Shown: one piece after another, positions 21,248 to 28,286 of the stretch
Layout of the letters: every line of letters begins with the position of its first letter
Position numbering within the stretch: position 1 is the stretch's first letter
Origin: Streptomyces canus
GTDB lineage: Bacteria > Actinomycetota > Actinomycetes > Streptomycetales > Streptomycetaceae
Direction: 5' to 3'
NCBI RefSeq assembly: GCF_001514145.1
Contig: NZ_KQ948659.1
Coordinates: forward strand, 613,454-677,453
DNA length: 64,000 nt
The notes under the pieces: generated by a model
The model's input: only the letters and a program-made list of their open reading frames with translations
What the model was told of the DNA's origin: nothing
Database searches by the model: none
Position numbers and translations under genes: made by a program

Positions 21248-21636
21248 CGTCCGTGAGCAGTGAGCCAGGCGCGGCGGACGAGCTCCGCAGACCCCTGACC
21301 GTGACCGCCGTTCCCCCAAGTGACCGAGGGGCGACGAGGATCGCCGACCGGGTGGTCGCGAAGGTCGCGGGTCAGGCTGCCCGCGAGGCGCTCGGACGGC
21401 TCCCCGCCGACGCCCAGCCCCCGTACGCCACCGTCGTCGTCCACCGCGAGGTCGCCCGGATCCGCATGCACCTCGAACTCGACTACCCGTGTGACATCGG
21501 CGCGCGTTGCCGAGAGGTGCGTCAGCACGTGGTCGAGCGGGTAGTCGCGTTGGTGGGCATGGAGGTGTCGGAGGTCGCCGTCCAGGTGGAGCGGCTGTAT
21601 CCGGCGCACGGCGTGGCACAGGGGAGGACGCGATGA
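21244..21636 (+). CDS. Asp23/Gls24 family protein, second copy
   Basis: 130 residues with one Asp23-like domain: ATRIADRVVAKVAGQAAREALG, YATVVVHREVARIRMHLELDYPCDIGARCREVRQHV and VGMEVSEVAVQVERL. It is shorter and more divergent than the copy at 20552 and lacks the acidic tail. It overlaps both neighbours by ATGA, so the three central genes of the cluster are coupled. Confidence 0.86.
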   Translation: MTSVSSEPGAADELRRPLTVTAVPPSDRGATRIADRVVAKVAGQAAREALGRLPADAQPPYATVVVHREVARIRMHLELDYPCDIGARCREVRQHVVERVVALVGMEVSEVAVQVERLYPAHGVAQGRTR

Positions 21637-22310
21637 GCGAGCCCCAGGGCTCCGAGGGCACCACACAACGACTGCCGGTCCTGGAGAAGGCACCGGACCA
21701 GCGCGACCAGTCCGCGTCGGCGGCCGCGTACGGACCACCACCCGGCCTGGAGGACGGGGCGGGCGGCGAACGCCGTTTCTGGTCGGCGCGCAGGGTCCCG
21801 GCGGGCATCGTGGCCCTGCTGCTCCTGCTCGTCGCGGGGTTCTTCCTGTACGACATCGCAGCCGTCCGGGCCGACCGGCCGGCCATGCACTGGCGCCGCG
21901 AGCTCGCCCGGCAGCTCGCCGAACGTCCCCTGGACGACATCTGGGTCCTGATCGGCGCGGGCGTCGCCGCGGCCCTGGGCCTGTGGCTGATCGTCCTGGC
22001 CGCCACACCGGGTCTGCGCGGCGTCCTCCCGATGAGCCGCACTCACCCGGACGTCCGGGCGGGCCTCCACCGGGACGCGGCCGCGATGGTCCTGCGGGAC
22101 CGGGCCATGGAGGTGGCCGGCGTCCAGTCCGCACGCGTACGGGTGAGGCGTAGGAAGGCCGATGTCCGCGCGGTCTCCCACTTCCGCGAACTGGACGACG
22201 TACGCGGCGACTTGGACGTGACCCTCACCGAGGCGATCACGGCACTGGGCCTGGCCCGGCCCCCCGCACTGTCGGTGCATGTGGTGCGGACGACCAGGAA
22301 GAAGGGCTGA
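21633..22310 (+). CDS. Two-helix membrane protein with Asp23-cluster C-terminal domain (DUF6286-like)
   Basis: 225 residues. A disordered polar N-terminus (about 1-48), membrane helix 1 (about 53-75), a basic loop, membrane helix 2 (about 100-125), then a cytoplasmic domain of about 95 residues with the pattern DAAAMVLRDRAMEVAGVQSARVRVRRRKADVRAVSH. This resembles the soluble domain of the downstream AmaP homologue. Probably a second membrane anchor for the Asp23 layer. I recall the domain as DUF6286; that is from memory. Confidence 0.78.
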   Translation: MSEPQGSEGTTQRLPVLEKAPDQRDQSASAAAYGPPPGLEDGAGGERRFWSARRVPAGIVALLLLLVAGFFLYDIAAVRADRPAMHWRRELARQLAERPLDDIWVLIGAGVAAALGLWLIVLAATPGLRGVLPMSRTHPDVRAGLHRDAAAMVLRDRAMEVAGVQSARVRVRRRKADVRAVSHFRELDDVRGDLDVTLTEAITALGLARPPALSVHVVRTTRKKG

Positions 22311-22315
22311 GGCCG

Positions 22316-22894
22316 ATGCTCAGGACCGTCAACCGCGTACTGCTCGGCCTGGTGGGGCTGGTACTGCTCGTCGTCGGCGGGTCGGTACTCGCCGTGGGCC
22401 TCGGCCTCGACCCGCCCTCCTGGTGGATCCACGACGGCAAGAAGGACGTCCTGCTGAGCGACACGGAGCGCACCCGCTGGGACGGCGAGGGCTGGTGGTG
22501 GCCGACGGTCATCGCCGCACTGGCACTCGTGGTGCTCCTGACCCTGTGGTGGCTCACCGCGGTTCTCCGCAGGCGCCGGCTCACGGAGGTACGCGTCGAC
22601 ACGGGCGACGGCGAGGGCGCGCTCCTGCGGGGCCGGGCCCTGGAGGGCGTACTCGAAGGCGAGGCAGCCGAGTTGGACGGCGTCCACCGGGCCCACGCCC
22701 ACCTGACCGGCCGTCCGGACGCGCCCCGGACCCGCGTACGACTCCTGCTGGAACCCCACGTGGACCCGGGAACGGCCCTCCACGTCCTGACGGCACAGGC
22801 CCTGACCCACGCCCGCGATTCGGCGGGGCTCGAGGCACTTCCGGCCGAGGTCCGCATGACCGGCGTCAAGCACAAAGCGGAAAGGGTCAGTTGA
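22316..22894 (+). CDS. amaP: Alkaline shock response membrane anchor protein AmaP homologue
   Basis: 192 residues. Two membrane helices (about residues 8-28 and 62-84) flank a short loop containing DPPSWWIHDGKK, followed by a cytoplasmic domain TEVRVDTGDGEGALLRGRALEG. AmaP anchors Asp23 to the membrane in staphylococci. Presence at the end of an Asp23 gene set supports the name. The ATG is five bases after the previous stop. The five genes 20552-22894 probably form one operon building a membrane-associated Asp23 layer. Confidence 0.85.
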   Translation: MLRTVNRVLLGLVGLVLLVVGGSVLAVGLGLDPPSWWIHDGKKDVLLSDTERTRWDGEGWWWPTVIAALALVVLLTLWWLTAVLRRRRLTEVRVDTGDGEGALLRGRALEGVLEGEAAELDGVHRAHAHLTGRPDAPRTRVRLLLEPHVDPGTALHVLTAQALTHARDSAGLEALPAEVRMTGVKHKAERVS

Positions 22895-22900
22895 GAGCCC

Positions 22901-23656
22901 TCAGAAACCGTGCCGCATGCCCCCGTCGACAGGCAGCATGACCCCGGTCAGATACGAAGCAGCCGGCGACAGCAAAAACGCGGCAGCCCGCCCGAACTCC
23001 TCAGGCGTCCCATACCGCCGCAACGGAATCCGGGACTCGTTCGCGGCCCGAGTGGCCTCCGGATCCGCCGACAACGCGTCCAGCTCGCGCACGCGATCCG
23101 TGTCGATACGGGACGGCAGGAGCCCGACGACCCGAATCCCCCGCGGCCCCAGTTCATCCGAGAGCGACTTCGCGAACCCGGCGAGACCGGGCCGCAGCCC
23201 GTTCGAGATCGTCAGTCCCGGAATCGGTTCATGCACGGACGCGGAGAGCACGAACCCGATCACACCCCCGGCTTCCAGCTCGGCCGCGGCCGCCCGAGCC
23301 AGCCGAACCGCCCCCAGAAACACCGACTCGAACGCGGACTGCCACTGCTCGTCCGTGTTGTCGGCGACAAAACCCGGCGCAGGCCCGCCCACGCTGATCA
23401 GCACTCCGTCGAAGCCGCCGAAGTTCTCCCGCGCGGCGGCGATCAGCCGCTCGGCCGCCGACGGATCGGCGTTGTCGACGGCCACCCCGAAGGCGTTCGG
23501 CCCCAACTCCGCCGCCGCGGCGAGCACACGCGTCTCGTCCCGCCCGGTCACGACGACCTTCGCCCCGTCGGCGACCAGCTCGCGCGCGGCCGCGTTGCCG
23601 AGCCCCCGGGTCGCTCCGGTGACGACGTACACACGGTCCTTCAGTCCAAGATCCAT
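22901..23656 (-). CDS. SDR family oxidoreductase with altered active site
   Basis: 251 residues with the Rossmann nucleotide motif TGATRGLG at residues 13-20 and the usual C-terminal PVDGGMRHGF. The active-site Ser region (LSASVHEP, 137-144) is present, but the expected Tyr-x3-Lys is replaced by Ser151 and Arg155 in TISNGLRPG. It belongs to a divergent SDR branch, and dehydrogenase activity by the standard mechanism is doubtful. ATG at 23656. It lies five bases downstream of the GH15 stop on the same strand, so it is likely the last gene of that operon. Confidence 0.88.
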   Translation of the reverse strand: MDLGLKDRVYVVTGATRGLGNAAARELVADGAKVVVTGRDETRVLAAAAELGPNAFGVAVDNADPSAAERLIAAARENFGGFDGVLISVGGPAPGFVADNTDEQWQSAFESVFLGAVRLARAAAAELEAGGVIGFVLSASVHEPIPGLTISNGLRPGLAGFAKSLSDELGPRGIRVVGLLPSRIDTDRVRELDALSADPEATRAANESRIPLRRYGTPEEFGRAAAFLLSPAASYLTGVMLPVDGGMRHGF

Positions 23657-23661
23657 GGCCC

Positions 23662-25446
23662 CTATCCTGCCTCCTCGTTCCCGTACAGCGTGAGGGCGGT
23701 GTTCACCAGTCCGATGTGGCTGAACGCCTGCGGGAAGTTGCCGAGCTGGGCGCCGGCCACGGGGTCGTACTCCTCGGACAGCAGCCCCACGTCGTTGGTC
23801 AGTCCCAGCAGCCGTTCGAAGAGTTCCCGCGCCTCCTGCGTACGGCCCGTCATGTGCAGGGCGTCGGCGAGCCAGAACGAGCACACAAGGAAGGTGCCCT
23901 CGCTGCCCGGCAACCCGTCCACCGTCGCCTCCTCGGCGCTGTACCGCCGTACCAATCCGTCGTGGTCGAGCTCCGTGCGGATCGCGTCGACGGTGCCGAC
24001 GACACGGGGGTCGTCGGGCGGCAGAAAGCCGACACGCGGAATCAGCAGCAGGGACGCGTCGAGTGCGCGCGAGCCGTAGGACTGGGTGAAGGTGTTGCGT
24101 TCGGCGTCGTAGCCCTTCTCGCAGACCTCGCGGTGCACCTCGTCGCGCAGCGCGCGCCAGCCGTCCGGGTCGCCGCTCAGATCCGGGAAGGCCTCCAGGG
24201 CGCGCACGGCGCGGTCGGCGGCGACCCACACCATGACCTTCGAGTGGACGAAGTCGCGGCGGCCGCCGCGCACTTCCCACAGTCCCTCGTCCGGCTGCCG
24301 CCAGGAGGACCGGAGGAAGTCCAGCAGGACGTTCTGCAGGGACCACATGTGCGGTTTGGCGGGCAGGCCCGCCCGCCGGGCCAGCGACAGCGAGTCCATG
24401 ACCTCGCCGTACACGTCCAGCTGGAGCTGTTTGACGGCCGCGTTGCCGATGCGTACCGGCCTGGAGCCGCCGAAACCGGACAGCCACGGCAGTTCGAACT
24501 CCGGCAGCCGTCGTTCTCCCGCGAGGCCGTACATGATCTGGAGGTCAGCCGGGTCGCCGGCCACCGCGCGCAGCAGCCAGTTCCGCCAGGCCTCGGCCTC
24601 CTCCAGGTAGCCGCACTGCACCAGGGCACCCAGGGTGAGGGTGGAGTCGCGCAACCAGCAGTAGCGGTAGTCCCAGTTGCGCACCCCGCCCATCTCCTCG
24701 GGCAGCGAGGTCGTGGCCGCCGCGACGATGCCGCCGGTCGGCCGGTAGGTGAGCGCCTTCAGCGTGATCAGGGAACGCAGCACGGCATCCCGGTGCGGAC
24801 CGTCGTAGCGGCAGCGCGCCGCCCACGCCTGCCAGTCGGCCACGCTGCACTCCAGCGCCTCGAAGGGGTCGGTCAGCGGGGGACGCGGTTCGTGCGAGGG
24901 GTGCCAGGTGAGGACGAAGGCGACCTTCTCGCCTTTCTTAACGGTGAACTCCGAGTGCGTCCCGAAGTGCTCGCCCCAGGTGCGTACCGGGGGCTCGCTG
25001 CGCAGCCACGTCGCGTCGGGTCCCGCGACGGCCACCCGATGCCCGTCGGATTGGCGCATCCACGGCACGATCGAGCCGTACTCGAAGCGCAGCCGGAGCG
25101 TGCTGCGCACGGTGACCCGGCCGTGCAGCCCCTCCACCACGCGTACGACGTCGGGGGCCACGTCGCGCTGCGGCATCAGGTCGGTGACGCGCACCGCGCC
25201 CTCGTCGGTCTCCCACTCGGTGTCCAGGACGAGGGTGCCGGGGCGGTAGGAGCGCCTCGTGCACCGGTCGGCGTTCTCCGGAGCGATCCGCCAGTGCCCG
25301 TTCTCCTCGTCGCCGAGCAGCCTCGCGAAGCAGGCCCCCGAGTCGAAGCGGGGCAGGCACAGCCAGTCCACCGAGCCGTCCGTGCCGACCAGGGCGGCGG
25401 TCTGTTCGTCGCCGATGAGGGCGTAGTCCTCGATACGGGGATGCAC
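23662..25446 (-). CDS. Glycoside hydrolase family 15 enzyme (glucoamylase/trehalase-like)
   Basis: 594 residues, cytoplasmic (no signal peptide). The N-terminal block IEDYALIGDEQTAALVGTDG and DWLCLPRFDS are typical of bacterial GH15 proteins, as are GVRNWDYRYCWLRDST (substrate site and catalytic acid region) and SEGTFLVCSFWLADAL with the catalytic base Glu. Actinobacterial members include trehalases; glucoamylase activity is the alternative. The GTG at 25446 gives the usual N-terminus; a TTG at 25479, directly after the stop of the preceding gene, would add 11 residues and is possible through coupling. Confidence 0.9.
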   Translation of the reverse strand: MHPRIEDYALIGDEQTAALVGTDGSVDWLCLPRFDSGACFARLLGDEENGHWRIAPENADRCTRRSYRPGTLVLDTEWETDEGAVRVTDLMPQRDVAPDVVRVVEGLHGRVTVRSTLRLRFEYGSIVPWMRQSDGHRVAVAGPDATWLRSEPPVRTWGEHFGTHSEFTVKKGEKVAFVLTWHPSHEPRPPLTDPFEALECSVADWQAWAARCRYDGPHRDAVLRSLITLKALTYRPTGGIVAAATTSLPEEMGGVRNWDYRYCWLRDSTLTLGALVQCGYLEEAEAWRNWLLRAVAGDPADLQIMYGLAGERRLPEFELPWLSGFGGSRPVRIGNAAVKQLQLDVYGEVMDSLSLARRAGLPAKPHMWSLQNVLLDFLRSSWRQPDEGLWEVRGGRRDFVHSKVMVWVAADRAVRALEAFPDLSGDPDGWRALRDEVHREVCEKGYDAERNTFTQSYGSRALDASLLLIPRVGFLPPDDPRVVGTVDAIRTELDHDGLVRRYSAEEATVDGLPGSEGTFLVCSFWLADALHMTGRTQEARELFERLLGLTNDVGLLSEEYDPVAGAQLGNFPQAFSHIGLVNTALTLYGNEEAG

Positions 25447-25479
25447 GGAGAGCGGGTTCCCGGCCGGTCGTGCGGGCAA

Positions 25480-25758
25480 TCAGGGGTGGGGCCGGGGGAG
25501 TGACGCCGTGGTGCCGGAGAAGATCACCCCCGGGTGGGCCGGAGTCTGGTTCAGCACCCACAGACCGATCAGCGTCGCCAGCGCGAACACCACCGCGATG
25601 AGGACGGCGAGGACGAGCCGTCGGCGGCGCTCGCGGCGCAGCCACTCGCCGCGTGCCGTGCGGTAGGCGTCGGGTGCCGCGTGTACCCCGCCCGCCAGCG
25701 CGGCCAGGGCCTCCTGGAGTTCCCGCTCGGTGCGGTCCGGACTCGCGTCGTTCATCAT
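25480..25758 (-). CDS. Small membrane protein coupled to the ECF sigma factor
   Basis: 92 residues. Residues 1-48 are polar and charged, followed by one membrane helix (about 51-72, rich in Val, Leu and Ala) and a short external tail. The ATG overlaps the sigma factor stop (ATGA). The position is where anti-sigma factors are usually encoded and the topology would permit it, but no zinc-binding HxxxCxxC motif is present, so an anti-sigma role is only a positional guess. Confidence 0.75.
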   Translation of the reverse strand: MMNDASPDRTERELQEALAALAGGVHAAPDAYRTARGEWLRRERRRRLVLAVLIAVVFALATLIGLWVLNQTPAHPGVIFSGTTASLPRPHP

Positions 25759-26315
25759 CGCCGGGCCTCCATCGCCTGGGTCAGGGCGGCCAGGCCGCGT
25801 GCCGTGTGGGTCTTGACGGAGCCGCTGGAGATGCCCATCGCCGAGGCGATCTCGCTCTCCTTCAGCCCGAGCCAGTGCCTGAGCACCAGCGCCTCGCGCT
25901 GCCGGGCGGGCAGTTGCTGGAGCGCGTCGATGAGGACGCGCTGGTCGTCGTGGAGGAGCGCGGTGCTCTCGGCGGAGGCGACGAGTTCGGTGGAGGGGGC
26001 CTCGACGTGTCTGCGGGCGACCTGGAGGTGCCGTATCCGCATCCGCGTCAGATTGCAGACCGTGGAGCGCAGATAGGCCTCCGCGGCCTCGGTGTCCCTC
26101 AGGCGCCGCCACTTCCGGTAGATCTGGTAGTAGGCCTCGGCGACCACGTTCTCCGGGTCGTCGGCGCCGAGCAGCACGGCGAGGCGGAGCATCGAGGCGT
26201 AGTGCAGCTCGAAAAGGCGGGCCACACCGGCCTCGCGCTCCAGCTCGGCCGGGTCGGCCACCGCGGGGACGAGCGGGACGGGACCGGGGGTGCCGTGTCT
26301 CAGATGCTGTCTCAC
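25755..26315 (-). CDS. ECF RNA polymerase sigma factor (SigE/SigK-like)
   Basis: 186 residues with sigma-70 region 2 (ELHYASMLRLAVLLGADDPENVVAEAYYQIYRKW, with the -10-contacting AYLRSTVCNLTRMRIR) and region 4 (LIDALQQLPARQREALVLRHWLGLKESEIA followed by ISSGSVKTHTARGL). No regions 1 or 3, hence extracytoplasmic-function type. The GTG start overlaps the symporter stop by GTGA, tying its synthesis to the transporter. Its targets and signal are not evident. Confidence 0.92.
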   Translation of the reverse strand: MRQHLRHGTPGPVPLVPAVADPAELEREAGVARLFELHYASMLRLAVLLGADDPENVVAEAYYQIYRKWRRLRDTEAAEAYLRSTVCNLTRMRIRHLQVARRHVEAPSTELVASAESTALLHDDQRVLIDALQQLPARQREALVLRHWLGLKESEIASAMGISSGSVKTHTARGLAALTQAMEARR

Positions 26316-27844
26316 GGGTTGTTCGCTCCCGTCTCGGGGCGCCGCCTGACGGTCAGGCGCGACGGTAGGTCGGTCAGGTCGGCGCCGCGCGGGACGCCGA
26401 GCCGGTCGAGGGCCGCGGTTCCGGCCAGGGCGACGGTCAGGTTGAGTAGGAGGGCGACGAGACCGGCGTAGATCTGGAAGGGCCCGCTGCCGAGCGAGGA
26501 GAAGCCCTCGCGGACGACGAGGAAGGTGCCGGCCAGCATGCCCGCGCCCCACCCGGCGAGCAGCGCCCGCGGATGCAGCCGCCCGGTGAACAGGCCCACG
26601 GCGACGGCCGGGAAGATCTGCAGGATCCAGACCCCGCCGAGCAGCTGGAGGTTGACGGCGTCCTGGTCGCGCAGCCCGAACACGAACGCCACCGCGCCCA
26701 CCTTCGCCGTCAGCGACACCGCCTTGGCGATCCGCACCTGCCGTTTGGGCGTGGCCGTCGGGTGCACGTACTCGACGTAGACGTTGCGCACGAAACTGGT
26801 GGCCGCCGCGATCGACATGACCGCGGCCGGGACCAGCGCCCCCACGGTGATCGCGCCGAACACCAGCCCGGCCAGCGGCCCCGGCATCAACCGGTCCACC
26901 AGCATCGGTACGGCCGTCTCGGCGCCGCCCTCCGGTGCCCGCACCCCGGCCGCGAGTGCCGCGATGCCCAGGAACCCGAAGAGCGCGAGCAGCCCGGTCC
27001 AGGCGGGGAGCGCCACGACGACCTTGCGCAGGGTGCGCGGGCCGTCGGCGGCGAAACCCGCGGTCAGGACGTGCGGGTACATCAGCAGGGCGAGGGCGGA
27101 GCCGAGGGCGAGGGTGGCGTAGGCCGGCTGCTGTTCCGGGGAGAGGAGGAGGGCCGGCCCGCCCAGGCGCTCGGCGGCCCCGTCGAACACCGCGCCCGGA
27201 CCGCCGAGCCGTTCCAGGGTCAGCCAGGTGACGGCGGTGAGCGAGACGAACACGGCGACCGCCTTGAGCGCGGAGATCACGGTGGGCGCCCGCAACCCGT
27301 GCCGGTAGGTGGCCACCGCGAGGCCCGCGAACAGCGCCACCATCACCAGGTCACCGGTTGCGCCCCGCGGATACACGCCCCCCGCGGTCAGCACCGCCCT
27401 TATCCCGAGCAGTTGCAGCGCCAGGTACGGCATCGTCGCGAGGATCCCGGTCAGCGCGACCACCAGCGCCAGCGGCGGCGAACCGTAGCGGCCGCGCACG
27501 AAGTCGGCGGCGGTGATGTAGCCGTGCCGGCGGGCCACCTCGCCCAGGCGGCTGAGCAGCACGAAGGCGATCGGGCACACGATCACCGTGTACGGCACCG
27601 CGAAGAAGGCGGCCGCGCCGTTGCCGTACGCCAGTCCCGGTACGGCGGTGAAGGTGTACGCGGTGAAGATCGTGCCGCCCAGCAGCAGCCAGGTCCACAC
27701 CGGGCCGAGGCTGCGGTCGGCCAGCGCCCAGCCCTCCAGGGACGGCAGCCGGTCGCTGGGGCGCAGCCGGCGCGCGGTCACGGCGAGCAGCGACGCTCCG
27801 CCGATCACGGCGAGAAACGTCGCGGTCATGGCGCTGTCGGCCAT
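26312..27844 (-). CDS. Sodium:solute symporter (SSS family), monocarboxylate type
   Basis: 510 residues with about 13 hydrophobic segments. SSS features include WALADRSLGPVWTWLLLGGTIFTAYTF, RHGYITAADFVRGRYG and PAAVMSIAAATSFVRNVYVEY. The nearest types are acetate, pyruvate or proline permeases. A DUF3311 protein, usually the partner of such symporters, is encoded divergently at 28024. ATG at 27844 with AAGGA eight bases upstream. First gene of the unit symporter - sigma - membrane protein - GH15 - SDR, all tightly spaced. Confidence 0.9.
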   Translation of the reverse strand: MADSAMTATFLAVIGGASLLAVTARRLRPSDRLPSLEGWALADRSLGPVWTWLLLGGTIFTAYTFTAVPGLAYGNGAAAFFAVPYTVIVCPIAFVLLSRLGEVARRHGYITAADFVRGRYGSPPLALVVALTGILATMPYLALQLLGIRAVLTAGGVYPRGATGDLVMVALFAGLAVATYRHGLRAPTVISALKAVAVFVSLTAVTWLTLERLGGPGAVFDGAAERLGGPALLLSPEQQPAYATLALGSALALLMYPHVLTAGFAADGPRTLRKVVVALPAWTGLLALFGFLGIAALAAGVRAPEGGAETAVPMLVDRLMPGPLAGLVFGAITVGALVPAAVMSIAAATSFVRNVYVEYVHPTATPKRQVRIAKAVSLTAKVGAVAFVFGLRDQDAVNLQLLGGVWILQIFPAVAVGLFTGRLHPRALLAGWGAGMLAGTFLVVREGFSSLGSGPFQIYAGLVALLLNLTVALAGTAALDRLGVPRGADLTDLPSRLTVRRRPETGANNP

Positions 27845-27885
27845 GGTCACCGTCCTTGGTGTGCCCGCAGGTATGGCTTGACCCT

Positions 27886-27988
27886 CGCGCAAGAGTTGCG
27901 CGGGCGGCCGGTTCGGAGGACACGGAACCGGCCGGAAAACTTCTGGACATTCGCTGTCAACCGTCGGCGACGGGTGGGCAACTCTTGC
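27886..27988. promoter_or_regulatory. Pair of GCAA-N3-TTGC palindromes in the symporter/DUF3311 divergent promoter
   Basis: CGCGCAAGAGTTGCGCG (27886-27902) is a perfect hyphenated palindrome 42 bases upstream of the symporter start. GCAACTCTTGC (27978-27988) is the reverse complement of its core and lies 35 bases upstream of the DUF3311 start. One protein could bind both and co-regulate the divergent genes. The regulator is unknown. Confidence 0.6.
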
Positions 27989-28023
27989 ACAGACCCACAG
28001 CGATGGGGAGAGGAGCGCAGGTC

Positions 28024-28239
28024 ATGGCACGGACCGGTCATCACCGGCTACGGCGCGTCGCGATCGCCGTACTGCTGCTCGCACCCGCCGCGGGACTGCT
28101 GTGGGTTCCGATGTACGCCGGTGCGGAGCCGCGCCTTGCGGGCACGCCGTTCTTCTACTGGTACCAGCTCGCCTGGGTGCCGGGGTGCGGTCTGTGCCTG
28201 CTCGCCGCGTATGCGCTGACGGACCGACATCGCCGCTGA
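28024..28239 (+). CDS. DUF3311 small membrane protein (symporter partner)
   Basis: 71 residues, two hydrophobic segments (about 11-29 and 44-64). The block AGTPFFYWYQLAWVPG is the DUF3311 signature. In most bacteria this gene directly precedes an SSS monocarboxylate permease on the same strand; here it points away from the symporter and precedes cstA. ATG with GGAGAGGAG upstream. Likely co-transcribed with cstA, 47 bases downstream. Confidence 0.88.
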   Translation: MARTGHHRLRRVAIAVLLLAPAAGLLWVPMYAGAEPRLAGTPFFYWYQLAWVPGCGLCLLAAYALTDRHRR

Positions 28240-28286
28240 GTCTCTCTGTGCCTTTCCCGTTCCACCGTTTCCGGTGAGGAGCCGCC

